Shown here: one piece after another, positions 1 through 8,458 of the stretch
How positions within the stretch are numbered: the stretch's first letter is position 1
Layout of the letters: the number at the start of each line of letters is the position of its first letter
Source: Nocardiopsis mwathae
GTDB lineage: Bacteria; Actinomycetota; Actinomycetes; Streptosporangiales; Streptosporangiaceae
Length of the DNA stretch: 64,000 bases
Direction: 5' to 3'
Assembly (NCBI RefSeq): GCF_014201195.1
Contig: NZ_JACHDS010000001.1
Span: forward strand, 3,844,001 to 3,908,000
The notes under the pieces: model-generated
The model's input: only the letters and a program-made list of their open reading frames with translations
The model's database searches: none
Told to the model about the DNA's origin: nothing
Made by a program: the position numbers and the translations under genes

Positions 1-1
1 C

Positions 2-199
2 GACTACAGGGGCGACACGGCATCGCTGGAGGCTCCCGAGGCCGACGTCGCCGAGCAGCGCGCGGATGTCGTCGACGCGTCCCAGCGCGCGGACGACTGG
101 CTGCGGCGCGGCGGGGTCGATCGCGGCACCGAGGTGCCCGAGGCCGACGCCGTCGAACAGCACCAGGAGGTCGGCGATGACGAGGATGAATACCGCTGA
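2..199 (+). CDS. C-terminal fragment of a small acidic protein with EAD..EQ repeats
   Basis: An open frame enters from the left edge and runs 65 residues to TGA. It carries two copies of a short motif, APEADVAEQ at residues 11-19 and VPEADAVEQ at 45-53, and ends in an acidic tail (GDDEDEYR). There is no membrane segment. Similar EADxxEQ repeats occur in short soluble actinobacterial proteins of unknown function (DUF5709-like), but I assign this only by memory of the pattern. The N-terminus lies outside the window, so neither full length nor start can be judged. It is probably independent of the TetR gene that follows 187 bases downstream. Confidence 0.55.
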   Translation, partial: DYRGDTASLEAPEADVAEQRADVVDASQRADDWLRRGGVDRGTEVPEADAVEQHQEVGDDEDEYR

Positions 200-386
200 C
201 GCGGGATAACGCCGCGAATACGACCCGTTCCGGGTCTGGCGGCCCCGAACCTACGCATGGGTAAGATATGAGGATACGCGCCGGGTCACCGTCGCGGCTG
301 GTCCCAGGCCCGGCGGCGACTCGACGGCCACGATGACGGGATGCGGCGCCACTCGGCGCCGCACGGATATTCGGAGGGTATTGGGT

Positions 387-1010
387 GTGACTGCTCCTTC
401 AGACGCGCGCCCGCGGGGGGCCCGGCTGCCCCGGCTGCAGCGCCGGAAGCAGCTGCTGGCCGCGGCCCAGGAGGTGTTCGTCGCGCAGGGGTACCACGCC
501 GCGGCGATGGACGAGATCGCCGAACGCGCCGGTGTCAGCAAGCCCGTCCTCTACCAGCACTTCCCCGGCAAGCTGGAGCTGTACCTGGCTCTGCTGGAGC
601 AGCACTCCGAGTCGCTGGTGGACAAGCAGCGCGAGGCGCTGGAGAGCACCGATGACAACCGGCAGCGCGTCATCGCCAGCTTCCAGGGCTACTTCGACTT
701 CGTGTCCGGCGAGGGCGAGGCGTTCCGCCTGGTCTTCGAGTCCGACCTGCGCAACCTCCCGGCGGTTCGGGAGAAGACCGAGCAGACCCTGCAGCGCTGC
801 GCCGAGCTGATCGGCGAGGTGATCCGGCAGGACACCAGCATCTCCGACGACGAGGCCGACCTGCTCAGCATCGCGCTGGTCGGCATGGCCGAGACCAGCG
901 CCCGCTACTGGATCAGCAACTACGGATCCATCCCCAAGGACGCCGCGGAGAAGCTGGTGGCCCGCCTGGCCTGGCGCGGGATCAGCGGCTGGGACCTCAC
1001 CCGGAGCTGA
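387..1010 (+). CDS. TetR-family transcriptional regulator
   Basis: This is a 207-residue one-component repressor. An N-terminal helix-turn-helix at about residues 25-65 contains the typical stretch MDEIAERAGVSKPVLYQHF. A helical ligand-binding and dimerisation domain follows, with the C-terminal run LLSIALVGMAETSARYW. The GTG start at 387 is chosen because GGAGGG at 373-378 lies eight bases upstream; the longer frame from 333 has no ribosome-binding site. The length is usual for the family. The divergent or upstream target is not visible because the left neighbour is cut off. The next gene on the same strand is a membrane protein 200 bases away, which it may or may not control. The ligand is unknown. 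Confidence 0.85.
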   Translation: MTAPSDARPRGARLPRLQRRKQLLAAAQEVFVAQGYHAAAMDEIAERAGVSKPVLYQHFPGKLELYLALLEQHSESLVDKQREALESTDDNRQRVIASFQGYFDFVSGEGEAFRLVFESDLRNLPAVREKTEQTLQRCAELIGEVIRQDTSISDDEADLLSIALVGMAETSARYWISNYGSIPKDAAEKLVARLAWRGISGWDLTRS

Positions 1011-1212
1011 CTCCGCCCCCCCCTGCCCGCCGCCGGTGTCGCAATGCGATGGTATGCCCCGGGTCAAATCTGACTTTGCGCAGGTCACGGTCGCGCGAGG
1101 ACGGTTGCCCTGCGCTCCGATGGGGAATCGCGTTACGTAGATGCGAATCGACCCGTCCGTCCCGGGCAGCCCGGTCGCCGTGCGGGTCGGTGGAACCCCA
1201 CGGGGGGACCTC

Positions 1213-2043
1213 ATGGACATTGGACAGGGCCTTACCGAGGCGTGGAGCGCGGTCGCGACGTTCGGCCCCCTCCTCGTCATGTTCCTGCTGATCCTGGTCA
1301 TCGGGTGGATCATCGCGAAACTCGTCGGCCGACTGGTCGGCAAGGGCCTCGCCCGCGTCGGCCTCGACCGCGCCCTGGAGCGCAGCGGCGTCGGCGAGTA
1401 CTTCGAGCGCAGCCGCTACGACGCCAGCGAACTGTGCGGCAAGATCGTCTACTACCTCGGTCTGCTGATCGTCCTGCAGCTCGCGTTCAGCGTCTTCGGC
1501 CCGGCCAACCCGGTGACCCAGCTGCTCAACAGCGTCATCGCGTGGATCCCGCAGGCCATCGTCGCCCTGGTCATCATCGTGGTGGCCGGAGTGATAGCCA
1601 AGGCCGCGCGCGACATCGTCTCCGGTGCCATGGGCGGGCTGAGCTACGGGCGCTTGGTGGCCAACCTCGTCGGCATCTTCATCATGGCGCTGGGTGTCAT
1701 CGCCGCCCTGAACCAGGTCGGTATCGCGACCACGGTGACCCAGCCGGTGCTCATCGCGGTCCTGGCGACCATCGGCGGCATCCTGGTCGTCGGTGTCGGC
1801 GGCGGGATGATCAAGCCCATGCAGGAGCGGTGGAGCCGGTGGCTCGATACCGCGGAGCGGGAGACCGCCGCGGCCTTGCGGGAGAACGGCGGCTACCGGG
1901 CCGGGCGCGCCGACGCGATGGGCCGGGCGGGCGCCCCCGCCCAGGCCGAGCCGGAGGAGCGGCAGGCTCCGGCGACGCACGGCCCGGCGATGGGCGAGGA
2001 GGAAGGCGGAGGCGGCGCGCAGGGCCGCACCCCGCAGGAGTAA
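1213..2043 (+). CDS. Membrane protein with CmpX/MscS-like conserved TM helices
   Basis: This 276-residue integral membrane protein has about five hydrophobic segments, at residues 17-38, 80-100, 113-133, 155-175 and 183-205. They are arranged as the tandem conserved helices found in CmpX and small mechanosensitive-channel-like proteins (TM_helix family). The MscS beta and C-terminal cytoplasmic domains are absent. The last 70 residues are hydrophilic and rich in Glu, Gly and Ala. The start at ATG 1213 follows a run of six G at 1202-1207. It probably responds to membrane stress or tension, but no pore residue can be named from the sequence. It stands alone between the TetR gene and a convergent small membrane protein. 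Confidence 0.7.
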   Translation: MDIGQGLTEAWSAVATFGPLLVMFLLILVIGWIIAKLVGRLVGKGLARVGLDRALERSGVGEYFERSRYDASELCGKIVYYLGLLIVLQLAFSVFGPANPVTQLLNSVIAWIPQAIVALVIIVVAGVIAKAARDIVSGAMGGLSYGRLVANLVGIFIMALGVIAALNQVGIATTVTQPVLIAVLATIGGILVVGVGGGMIKPMQERWSRWLDTAERETAAALRENGGYRAGRADAMGRAGAPAQAEPEERQAPATHGPAMGEEEGGGGAQGRTPQE

Positions 2044-2098
2044 CGGTGGAGTCGGGCCGCGCGGCCGACCGCGCGGCCGACGATTCCGCGAACCCGGC

Positions 2099-2344
2099 CT
2101 AGAGCAGTTCCTCGTCGCGGGCGACCTCGTCGCGGGCGAGCCGGTCGAGGCGGCGGACCATCAGTGCCAGGGTCGCGAAGATCGGCAGGAGCCCGAGCCA
2201 GAAGGTGATGCTCGTCCAGCCGGCCAACACCATGACCGCCAGGGCGACCACGATGATCAACGCGAAGAGGGAGAAGTCGACGCGATCCCGATGGATCAGG
2301 ACGCCGAGCGGTGGGCGCGCCGCCCCATGCCGGCCGCTCCTCAT
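2099..2344 (-). CDS. Small two-helix membrane protein
   Basis: This is an 81-residue protein with a basic N-terminus and two closely spaced hydrophobic segments at about residues 24-41 and 44-61, followed by a charged tail (RRLDRLARDEVARDEELL). The start at ATG 2344 has AAAGGAAG just upstream on the minus strand. It converges on the preceding membrane protein with a 55-base gap. I recognise no domain. The shape (hairpin membrane anchor plus charged coil) is common among actinobacterial proteins of unknown function. Confidence 0.6.
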   Translation of the reverse strand: MRSGRHGAARPPLGVLIHRDRVDFSLFALIIVVALAVMVLAGWTSITFWLGLLPIFATLALMVRRLDRLARDEVARDEELL

Positions 2345-2593
2345 GCGTTCTTCCTTTCTCACGGCCCGCTGCGGACCGCATCCTTCGCTCCCGGGGGAGT
2401 CCCGGTCAGGTATCTGTCGTGTCCGTCCGCGCCGACGCACCGCCCCGGCACGGGGACCCGGGAGGCCGCGTCTTCGGCGGCCACCCCAAGTATGGCTTAG
2501 CGTACGCCCAGTCAGGGCGCAGGCGAGTTCACTTCCGGATCACCGCGCGGGCGGGGCTCGGTCGGCGGCTCAACCTCCGACGACGAGACCAAC

Positions 2594-2905
2594 CTAGCGG
2601 ACGAAGCCGTGTTCCTTGGCCAGACGGCACACCGCCAGCAACCGCAGCGTCTCCCAGTCGTACCCGGCGGAGTCGGACCGCCAGCCGCGCTCGCGGCAGC
2701 CGTCGACGAATCCTTGCAGGTAGCTGCTGAGGTTCTGGAGGGTGACCGCCCCGGCGTCCCGTGTGATCGACTCGCAGACGGCCGCGGCGTGCTGGTCCAG
2801 TTCAGCGGTCATCCACGGCTCGGGGTCCGAGCTCAGCGGGCCGAAGACGTCGAACTCGCGGGAGAGCCGGGCCAGCGAGCCCTCCGTGTAGAAGCCACGG
2901 GGCAT
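2594..2905 (-). CDS. Small conserved actinobacterial protein of unknown function
   Basis: This soluble protein of 103 residues has the internal segments MTAELDQHAAAV and DWETLRLLAVCRLA. These resemble a family of short actinobacterial proteins of unknown function (possibly DUF6401, from memory only). ATG at 2905 is preceded by GAGG nine bases upstream. It lies between a 250-base stretch without genes and the ferritin-like gene. No catalytic motif, signal peptide or membrane helix is visible. The two Cys residues are not arranged as a metal site. Confidence 0.6.
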   Translation of the reverse strand: MPRGFYTEGSLARLSREFDVFGPLSSDPEPWMTAELDQHAAAVCESITRDAGAVTLQNLSSYLQGFVDGCRERGWRSDSAGYDWETLRLLAVCRLAKEHGFVR

Positions 2906-3036
2906 GACCGGTTACCTCAGGTAAGGGAACAAAAAGGGAACGCCACAGACTATATACGAGTTCGCAAACATTCCACCCGTTCGTGACGGACCTGACACGA
3001 CCCCTCCGACCTGCGGCGACCTCGCCGACCGACGTG

Positions 3037-3768
3037 TCAGCCGCTGAGGCCCATGGCCTCCAGGCGGGCCGAGTGCGCCTCGGTGAGCTTGGCGAACACC
3101 CGGCTCACCGCCGCCAGGTCCGCCGACGGGCCCGCGCCCCCGGGCTCCTCCCCCTCGCGCCCGCCGCCCTGCGGGGTGAGCAGCGCCGCCAGCTCCACCC
3201 GCTGTGCCGCGACCAGCTGGGCCTGGCTGAGCGCCTCGCCGACCAGGCGGCGGGCCCACAGCGACAGTCGCCCGCCCAGCTTGGGGTCGTCCTCGACGGC
3301 TGCGCGGATCCGCACGGCGATGGCCTCGCCCCGCCCGGTGTCCGACACCACTTCGGCGACCAGCGCGCGGGTGCGGTCGTCGGTACGGTCGGCGATGTAG
3401 CGGTAGAAGTCCCCGGCGATGCCGTCGCTGACGTAGGTCTTGACCAGGCTCTCCAGCCAGCTCTGCGGCTCGGTGCGGGTGTGCCACGCGTTCAGCGGCT
3501 CGACGAACGGCCGCATCGCCGCCTCGGGGTCGACGCCCAGCTCCGCCAGGCGGTCGCGCAGCAGCTTGTAGTGCGCGTACTCGGTCGCGGCGACACCGGC
3601 CAGTTCGCCCTTGGCCGCGAGGTCCGGGGCCAGCCCGGCGTCGTCCGCGAGCCGGAAGAAGGCCACGAGTTCGGCGTAGGCCATCATCGCGAGCAGGTCG
3701 ATCACGCCCCGGCCGGGCTTCTCGTCGGGGTCAACCGCAGCGTTGTCGGAGGCAGGGCCGTTCGTCAT
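3037..3768 (-). CDS. Ferritin-like fold protein (MiaE-like)
   Basis: This is a 243-residue all-helical protein of the ferritin-like superfamily, of the actinobacterial type sometimes annotated as tRNA-hydroxylase MiaE-like. Likely di-iron ligands are in helix 1 (AYAELVAFFRLA) and helix 2 (EYAHYKLL, an E-x2-H pair). The matching site in helix 4 (SDTGRGEAIA) lacks the usual E-x2-H His. Metal binding therefore cannot be assumed. Residues 200-215 form a Gly/Glu-rich linker. It is transcribed away from the DEAD-box helicase. I recall this divergent pair from Streptomyces genomes, which would suggest a link to RNA metabolism or stress, but that is inference. Confidence 0.75.
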   Translation of the reverse strand: MTNGPASDNAAVDPDEKPGRGVIDLLAMMAYAELVAFFRLADDAGLAPDLAAKGELAGVAATEYAHYKLLRDRLAELGVDPEAAMRPFVEPLNAWHTRTEPQSWLESLVKTYVSDGIAGDFYRYIADRTDDRTRALVAEVVSDTGRGEAIAVRIRAAVEDDPKLGGRLSLWARRLVGEALSQAQLVAAQRVELAALLTPQGGGREGEEPGGAGPSADLAAVSRVFAKLTEAHSARLEAMGLSG

Positions 3769-4379
3769 GCCGCACAGATTAGCGTCCGCCGGGGGTCGGC
3801 CGACCCATCGGGATTATCCGGCCCCGGATCGGCGTTGCGTGGTGCGAGGCGTGAACGGCGCCGCGGCAGTGGTGCGCGACCGACCGGCGCATGTGGTACG
3901 GACTCCTATATCCGGGCGGAGTGGCCTCGGGTTAGACTCTATGACCAGTGACCGGCCACTGCCGGTCATCGCGCGGAGTCCCCCCGTCGCACCTCGAACG
4001 CGGAGAATCGTGAAACTCGGCGCCGACACGCGGCGCCTCGGGGCACGGGCCGATCGCCCGGTGTTCTCCGCCGCGCACCATGACAACACGCGCGCGACGG
4101 CGACCGGAGGAGGGGCCGGAGCGCGACAGGACAAGACAGCGGACGACTCCGTGCACTGGCCACGAATCCGTGACCCGCGGCGGCGACGCCGCGGCCGCAG
4201 ACCAGACGCGCCGAGGCACCGGACGGTATTCCGGTCCTCGTGCCGCGCCGGATTCGTCCCCGACCTGGCATTCGGGGACCCGAGGGAGCGGTGACACATC
4301 CCGCTCACGCGCCGCGAGCCGTCCGACCCACCGGGCCGCATCTTTCGATGGCAGGCCCGCCCAGATGGAGGCATGAGCC
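3769..4379 (+). promoter_or_regulatory. 611-base divergent intergenic region; probable long helicase leader
   Basis: No convincing gene lies here. The open frames are compositional and have no ribosome-binding sites. A TAGACT hexamer at 3933-3938 is a good -10 element for the plus strand, but no clear -35 precedes it. If it is used, transcription would begin near 3945 and leave a leader of about 435 bases before the helicase start. The leader contains GC-rich self-complementary stretches such as the CCGCGG-flanked hairpin near 4176-4196. Long structured leaders are common on helicase genes that control their own expression, but none is demonstrated here. Confidence 0.4.
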
Positions 4380-5876
4380 CTGACAACCACAGATTCGACC
4401 AACGAACCCGGACAGACCTTCCGCGATATCGGTGTCAGCACCGAGATCGCGGACGCTCTCGAAGCCGAAGGGATCGTCGATCCCTTCCCCATCCAGACCC
4501 TGGCCCTCCCGCTGGCGCTGGCCGGCTCCGACATCATCGGCCAGGCCCGCACCGGAACCGGCAAGACCTTCGCCTTCGGTCTTCCGCTGCTGCAGCTCGC
4601 GCAGAGCAGACCGGGTGAGTCCAAGCGGCCGCGCGCCCTGGTGGTCGTGCCCACCCGCGAGCTCGCCATCCAGGTGGCCGCCGACCTCGGCACCGCGGGC
4701 AAGCGCACCGGAAGCCGCATCCTGACCGTGTACGGCGGCCGCGCCTACGAGCCGCAGATCGACGGCCTGAAGGCCGGCGCCGACGTCGTCGTCGGCACTC
4801 CCGGCCGCCTGCTCGACCTGGAGCAGCAGAAGCACCTCAGTCTCAGCGGGGTGGGGGCCGTCGTCCTCGACGAGGCCGACAAGATGCTCGACCTGGGCTT
4901 CCTGCCCGACATCGAGCGGATCCTGAAGAAGATCCCGGAGCAGCGCCAGACCATGCTCTTCTCGGCGACCATGCCGAGCGAGATCGTGTCGCTGTCGCGG
5001 CGCTACCTGCGCCGCCCCACCCACGTGCGGGCGGGGGACGACGACGAACCCGGCCAGTCCACCACCGGCCAGATCGAGCAGCACGTCTACCGGACCCACC
5101 CGATGGACAAGCCGGAGCTGCTGGCCCGGCTGCTGCAGGCCGAGGGCCGCGGCCTGAGCATGGTGTTCTGCGAGACCAAGCGCGCTTGCGACAAGGTCGC
5201 CACGGCGCTGGAGGGGCGCGGCTTCGCCGCCGCGGCCGTGCACGGCGGGCTGGGGCAGAGCCAGCGCGAGCGGGCCCTGCGGGCGTTCCGCAACGGCAAG
5301 ATCGACGTGCTCGTCGCCACCGATGTGGCCGCACGCGGTCTGGACGTCGACGACGTCACGCACGTCGTCAACTACGAGTGCCCGGAGGACGAGAAGACCT
5401 ACACGCACCGCATCGGCCGGACCGGCCGCGCGGGGCGCTCGGGCACCGCGGTCACCTTCATCGACTGGCAGTCGACGGCGCGGTGGAAGCTCATCAACAC
5501 CGCGCTGGACCTGCCGTTCGCCGACCCGGAGGAGACCTACTCCACCTCGCCGCACTTCTTCTCCGACCTGAAGATCCCCGAGGGCACCAAGGGGACACTG
5601 GCCAAGGACCGCCGCGAGCGCGCCGGCCTGGAGGCCGAGGAGATCGAGGACATCGGCGACACCGGCCGACCCCGCTCCGAGGACGAGCGGGCCCCGCGCG
5701 GCCGTTCGCACAACCGCCGCCGGACCCGCCGCAAGCCCTCGGGCGAGGGCACGCGCGCGGCCGCCGCGCCGGAGCGCACCGAGAAGGGCGCCGAGGGGGC
5801 CGACAAGCCCGCTCCGCAGCGCCGCCGTCGCCGCCGCACCCGCAGCGGTGTGGAGGTGAACAAGGAGCAGGACTAG
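4380..5876 (+). CDS. DEAD-box ATP-dependent RNA helicase with apparent CTG start
   Basis: This 498-residue helicase unwinds RNA duplexes at the expense of ATP. All core motifs are present: Q motif (FPIQ, about 35-38), motif I ARTGTGKT (55-62), PTRELA, TPGR, DEAD (164-167), SAT, ARGLD, and motif VI HRIGRTGR (about 343-350). The last 90 residues are a basic RNA-binding tail rich in Arg and Lys (RRRRRRT). The start is unusual. An in-frame TGA at 4374-4376 limits the upstream extent, and no ATG, GTG or TTG occurs in frame before residue 88, which is inside the helicase core. CTG at 4380 has GGAGG at 4367-4371 with an ideal eight-base gap. The family is certain. The exact start is inferred. Confidence 0.9.
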   Translation: MTTTDSTNEPGQTFRDIGVSTEIADALEAEGIVDPFPIQTLALPLALAGSDIIGQARTGTGKTFAFGLPLLQLAQSRPGESKRPRALVVVPTRELAIQVAADLGTAGKRTGSRILTVYGGRAYEPQIDGLKAGADVVVGTPGRLLDLEQQKHLSLSGVGAVVLDEADKMLDLGFLPDIERILKKIPEQRQTMLFSATMPSEIVSLSRRYLRRPTHVRAGDDDEPGQSTTGQIEQHVYRTHPMDKPELLARLLQAEGRGLSMVFCETKRACDKVATALEGRGFAAAAVHGGLGQSQRERALRAFRNGKIDVLVATDVAARGLDVDDVTHVVNYECPEDEKTYTHRIGRTGRAGRSGTAVTFIDWQSTARWKLINTALDLPFADPEETYSTSPHFFSDLKIPEGTKGTLAKDRRERAGLEAEEIEDIGDTGRPRSEDERAPRGRSHNRRRTRRKPSGEGTRAAAAPERTEKGAEGADKPAPQRRRRRRTRSGVEVNKEQD

Positions 5877-6169
5877 CGGTCGCACCGCAGTCCTCGACGT
5901 TCGGGGGAGGCGTCGCGGACGCACCGGCACGGTCGGCGGCGCACTGCCGGAACGACCTGCCGGTGGCATCGGGGCGCACGGGCCGGCGGAGGGGCCGGTT
6001 CGGAGCCGCAGGCCACCGCCTCGGCCCCCGAATCGGTACGGCCCCGGAGGAATCCGGCCTCTGGGGCATCACACCGCAAGGTGACCACCCGAATCCGGGC
6101 CAATCTCCGAAAAATCCAAGGCCAACGGACGACCCACCGGCCCCGGAAGATCGTCTAAGGTAATCCGTC
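5877..6169. other. 293-base intergenic stretch, no gene
   Basis: This GC-rich spacer separates the helicase from the hydrolase, which lies on the same strand. I see no open frame with a ribosome-binding site and no strong hairpin. The last 30 bases hold AAGGTAATCC before the GTG start of the next gene. Confidence 0.5.
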
Positions 6170-7054
6170 GTGAGTACACCTCGGTTTCTGGACCTCCCGC
6201 CTGGTGTCCGACGGATCGACGTCCCGACGGCCCTCGGCCCGATCGCCGCACTGCACGCCATGCCCACGGCCGGGGGCACCGACCGCCAGACCGCTGTGCT
6301 GGTACCGGGGTACACCGGCAGCAAAGAGGACTTCATCGCGCTGCTGCAGACGCTGGCGCAGGCCGGGCGGTCCGTACTCGCCATCGACATGCCCGGCCAG
6401 TACGAGTCCCCTGGCCCCGCCGACCCCGCCTCCTACACCCGCGAAGGGCTGGGGCGGGCCGTCGCCGAGCTGGTCCGCGCCCTCGATGAGGGCCCGGTAC
6501 ACCTGCTCGGGCACTCCTTCGGCGGGCTCGTGACGCGCGAGACGGTGCTGGCCGGCGACGTTCCGCTGCTGAGCCTCACCCTGATGAGCTCGGGGCCCTC
6601 GGCCATCAGCGGGCTGCCCGCGGCCGACGCCCAGCGCCTGAAGGCCGCACTGGAGGACTCCCCCACGCGCGACCGCCTCCGCCGGATCTGGGAGGAGCAC
6701 CTGGACCGGCCTGCGCGCTCCAGCGGCATCAGCGAGGAGATCCACGCGTTCCTCCGCGCCCGTATGCTCGCCAACCACCCCGAGGGCCTGGTGCGGATGG
6801 CCGGGGCTCTCCTGGACGCCCCCGACCGCTGCGCCGAGCTGAACCGGCTGACCCTGCCGAAGCTGGTGATATACGGCGAGAACGACGATGTGTGGCCCAC
6901 CGACGTCCAGGCCGACATGGCCCGGCGTATCGGCGCCCGCCGCGTGGTCATCCCCGGCGCCTGCCACTCCCCCAACGTCGAGGCGCCGGAGACCACGGCC
7001 AGCGCTCTCACCCGCTTCTGGCACGGCGCCGAGACCCCGGGCCGCGCCGACTGA
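6170..7054 (+). CDS. Alpha/beta-hydrolase
   Basis: This 294-residue soluble alpha/beta-hydrolase has the nucleophile elbow GHSFGG at about residues 120-125 (Ser122). An acidic residue lies in YGENDDVW near 232-239, and a late His is in GACHSPN near 263-269, so the triad order Ser-Asp-His is complete. The oxyanion strand VLVPGYTGS is at about 43-51. The length fits esterases and lipases of this superfamily. The substrate cannot be told. The GTG start at 6170 follows AAGG about eight bases upstream. The gene ends just before a perfect 31-bp inverted repeat that probably terminates it. Confidence 0.85.
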   Translation: MSTPRFLDLPPGVRRIDVPTALGPIAALHAMPTAGGTDRQTAVLVPGYTGSKEDFIALLQTLAQAGRSVLAIDMPGQYESPGPADPASYTREGLGRAVAELVRALDEGPVHLLGHSFGGLVTRETVLAGDVPLLSLTLMSSGPSAISGLPAADAQRLKAALEDSPTRDRLRRIWEEHLDRPARSSGISEEIHAFLRARMLANHPEGLVRMAGALLDAPDRCAELNRLTLPKLVIYGENDDVWPTDVQADMARRIGARRVVIPGACHSPNVEAPETTASALTRFWHGAETPGRAD

Positions 7055-7067
7055 CCCCGTCTCTCCG

Positions 7068-7145
7068 CCTCTTGCGTCGATCTCGGGGATATCGGGGTGA
7101 TGATCACGCGCGGTACCCCGATATCCCCGAGATCGACGCAAGAGG
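7068..7145. repeat. Perfect inverted repeat (31-bp arms), family member 1
   Basis: The arms at 7068-7098 and 7115-7145 are exact reverse complements around a 16-base loop. The outer arm contains GTCGATCTCGG, shared with three other inverted repeats in the window (29988, 52593, 62525). The inner arm GATATCGGGGT is shared only with the 62525 copy. It lies 14 bases after the hydrolase stop and abuts a truncated copy of the MITE-like element. A very strong hairpin without a T tract is a plausible intrinsic terminator in actinobacteria. Confidence 0.9.
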
Positions 7146-7286
7146 TTCGGTGACCGAGCGGCCGTCCGGGCGGCGCTCGCACGCCGCTTCACGAAGTCGA
7201 GTCAGGTCGGCTTGACGAGTGAAGCGGCGCGGCGAGCGTCGTTCCGGTGGCCGTGAGCCGGGAATGATCCGCCGAACACGCCCTAA
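7146..7286 (-). repeat. MITE-like element, copy B (left end lost)
   Basis: This stretch aligns over almost its whole length with the reverse complement of the complete copy at 16991-17148. It shares for example GAGCGGCCGTCCGGG, GCCGCTTCACGAAGTC and CGAGCGTCGTTCCGGTGGCC. The right end keeps the terminal repeat (ATCCGCCGAACACGCC) followed by CTAA, and that CTA is the stop codon of the minus-strand gene to the right. About 25 bases of the left terminal repeat are missing and are replaced by the arm of the inverted repeat at 7068-7145. The strand is arbitrary and only marks opposite orientation to copy A. Confidence 0.8.
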
Positions 7287-8305
7287 ACCCAGGTCTCGAA
7301 GTTCTTGCTCTCGGCCGCGACCGTGGTCTCGGGGCCGCGGTCGGGGAGGATGCGGGTGTCCGGCGGGAGGGACATCAGGACCTCGCCGACCGAGTGGAGC
7401 TGGCGGGTGTAGTCGACGTAGCCCTCGCCGACGGTGCCCAGTTCCCCCTTGCGCAGGGTGTCGCCGCTGAACACGGCGCCGAGCTCGGAGATGTAGTAGG
7501 CGACGCTCCCGGTCGAGGTACCGGGCAGCGGGAGGATGTCGATCTCCTTGTCGCCGGCCTGCAGCGAGCCGCCGCCCTCCACTTCGAGGTCGGGGCGGTG
7601 TTCGGCGCCGTGCACGCGGCGCCAGGGGCGGATCTCGCGGCGGTGCAGCGCGATCGGGGCCTGGTCGCGCTCGGCCACCTCCACGGCCGCACCGATGTGG
7701 GTGTTGTAGCCGTTGGTGCAGGCGACGAGGTAGATCTCACGCTCGCCGACGGCCTCCAGGACGGCCTTGGCATCGTGCGCCGGGTCGATCACGACGACGC
7801 CCTCGTCGTCGACGTCGACGATCCAGGTGTTGCTGACGACGTCGTACTCTTCACCGTCGACCTTCAGGACGCCGGCCGTGCGGACACGCTGGATGCCGTC
7901 CGAGTCGGGCTCGTCGGTGCCGGGGACCTCGGGCTCGCGCTCCTCCTCGGTCGCCCCCTCCGCCTTCGCCTCGGCCTTCTCGCCCGCCTCGGCCTCCCCG
8001 GCTTCCTCGGCCTTCGCCTCCGCATCGGTCTCCCCGGCCTTGGCGGGCTTCTCGGCGTCGGCGTCGGTGGCGGCGTCGGTGGCGGCGGGCGTCTCCTCGG
8101 CCGCCACAGCGGTGGCCGCCGTGTCCGCGCCCTTGTCCTCGGCGGACTGCGGCTCGTCGCGGGGCCCGTCAGCGTCGTCGGCGCCGTCGGCCGTCACCGT
8201 CGAGGGCGTCGTGCCGCCGGCCTCGGCCTCCTCGACGTCCTTCTTCTTGTTCTTCCGATTCCAGAACACGGTGCCGACCCTTCGCTTCGCTGGTTGGGAA
8301 CTCAT
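7283..8305 (-). CDS. Metallo-beta-lactamase-fold protein lacking metal ligands
   Basis: This 340-residue protein has two parts. Residues 1-135 are a low-complexity, strongly acidic Ala/Glu-rich region after a short basic start (RNKKK). Residues 140-340 follow the metallo-beta-lactamase fold in order (NTWIVD, VVIDPAHD, the loop at 197-203, PGTSTGS, FSGDTL, LPDRGPETT). The family's T-H-x-H-x-D-H loop reads T-N-G-Y-N-T-H at 197-203, so two His and the Asp are lost. The later ligand His of PGHTxGS is Thr263, and the last one, normally GHGPET, is Arg323. Only His203 and Asp282 remain. A binuclear zinc hydrolase is therefore unlikely. A binding or structural role is inferred. Its stop codon is supplied by the end of the repeat element. 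Confidence 0.8.
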   Translation of the reverse strand: MSSQPAKRRVGTVFWNRKNKKKDVEEAEAGGTTPSTVTADGADDADGPRDEPQSAEDKGADTAATAVAAEETPAATDAATDADAEKPAKAGETDAEAKAEEAGEAEAGEKAEAKAEGATEEEREPEVPGTDEPDSDGIQRVRTAGVLKVDGEEYDVVSNTWIVDVDDEGVVVIDPAHDAKAVLEAVGEREIYLVACTNGYNTHIGAAVEVAERDQAPIALHRREIRPWRRVHGAEHRPDLEVEGGGSLQAGDKEIDILPLPGTSTGSVAYYISELGAVFSGDTLRKGELGTVGEGYVDYTRQLHSVGEVLMSLPPDTRILPDRGPETTVAAESKNFETWV

Positions 8306-8458
8306 CGCAAAAGTTGCGCGGGACCATTGTTCCGGCCCTGCGGTGCGGTCGGGTACCCCCTCCGCACGGCCGGTGAGGATCCCACACCGACGCTAAACGG
8401 CCGATAAGACGCGGCGGTCCCGCTTCGGCCGGTCATCATGCCACGTCAGGCCGGGATT

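Noticed and set aside
3743-4294. Open frame of 183 codons in the helicase leader
   Set aside because: It has no ribosome-binding site, an Arg/Pro-rich composition typical of chance frames, and overlaps the 5' end of the ferritin-like gene.
4373-4618. ATG 4373 as start of the helicase
   Set aside because: It is out of frame with the helicase and only one base after GGAGG; a frameshift would be needed.
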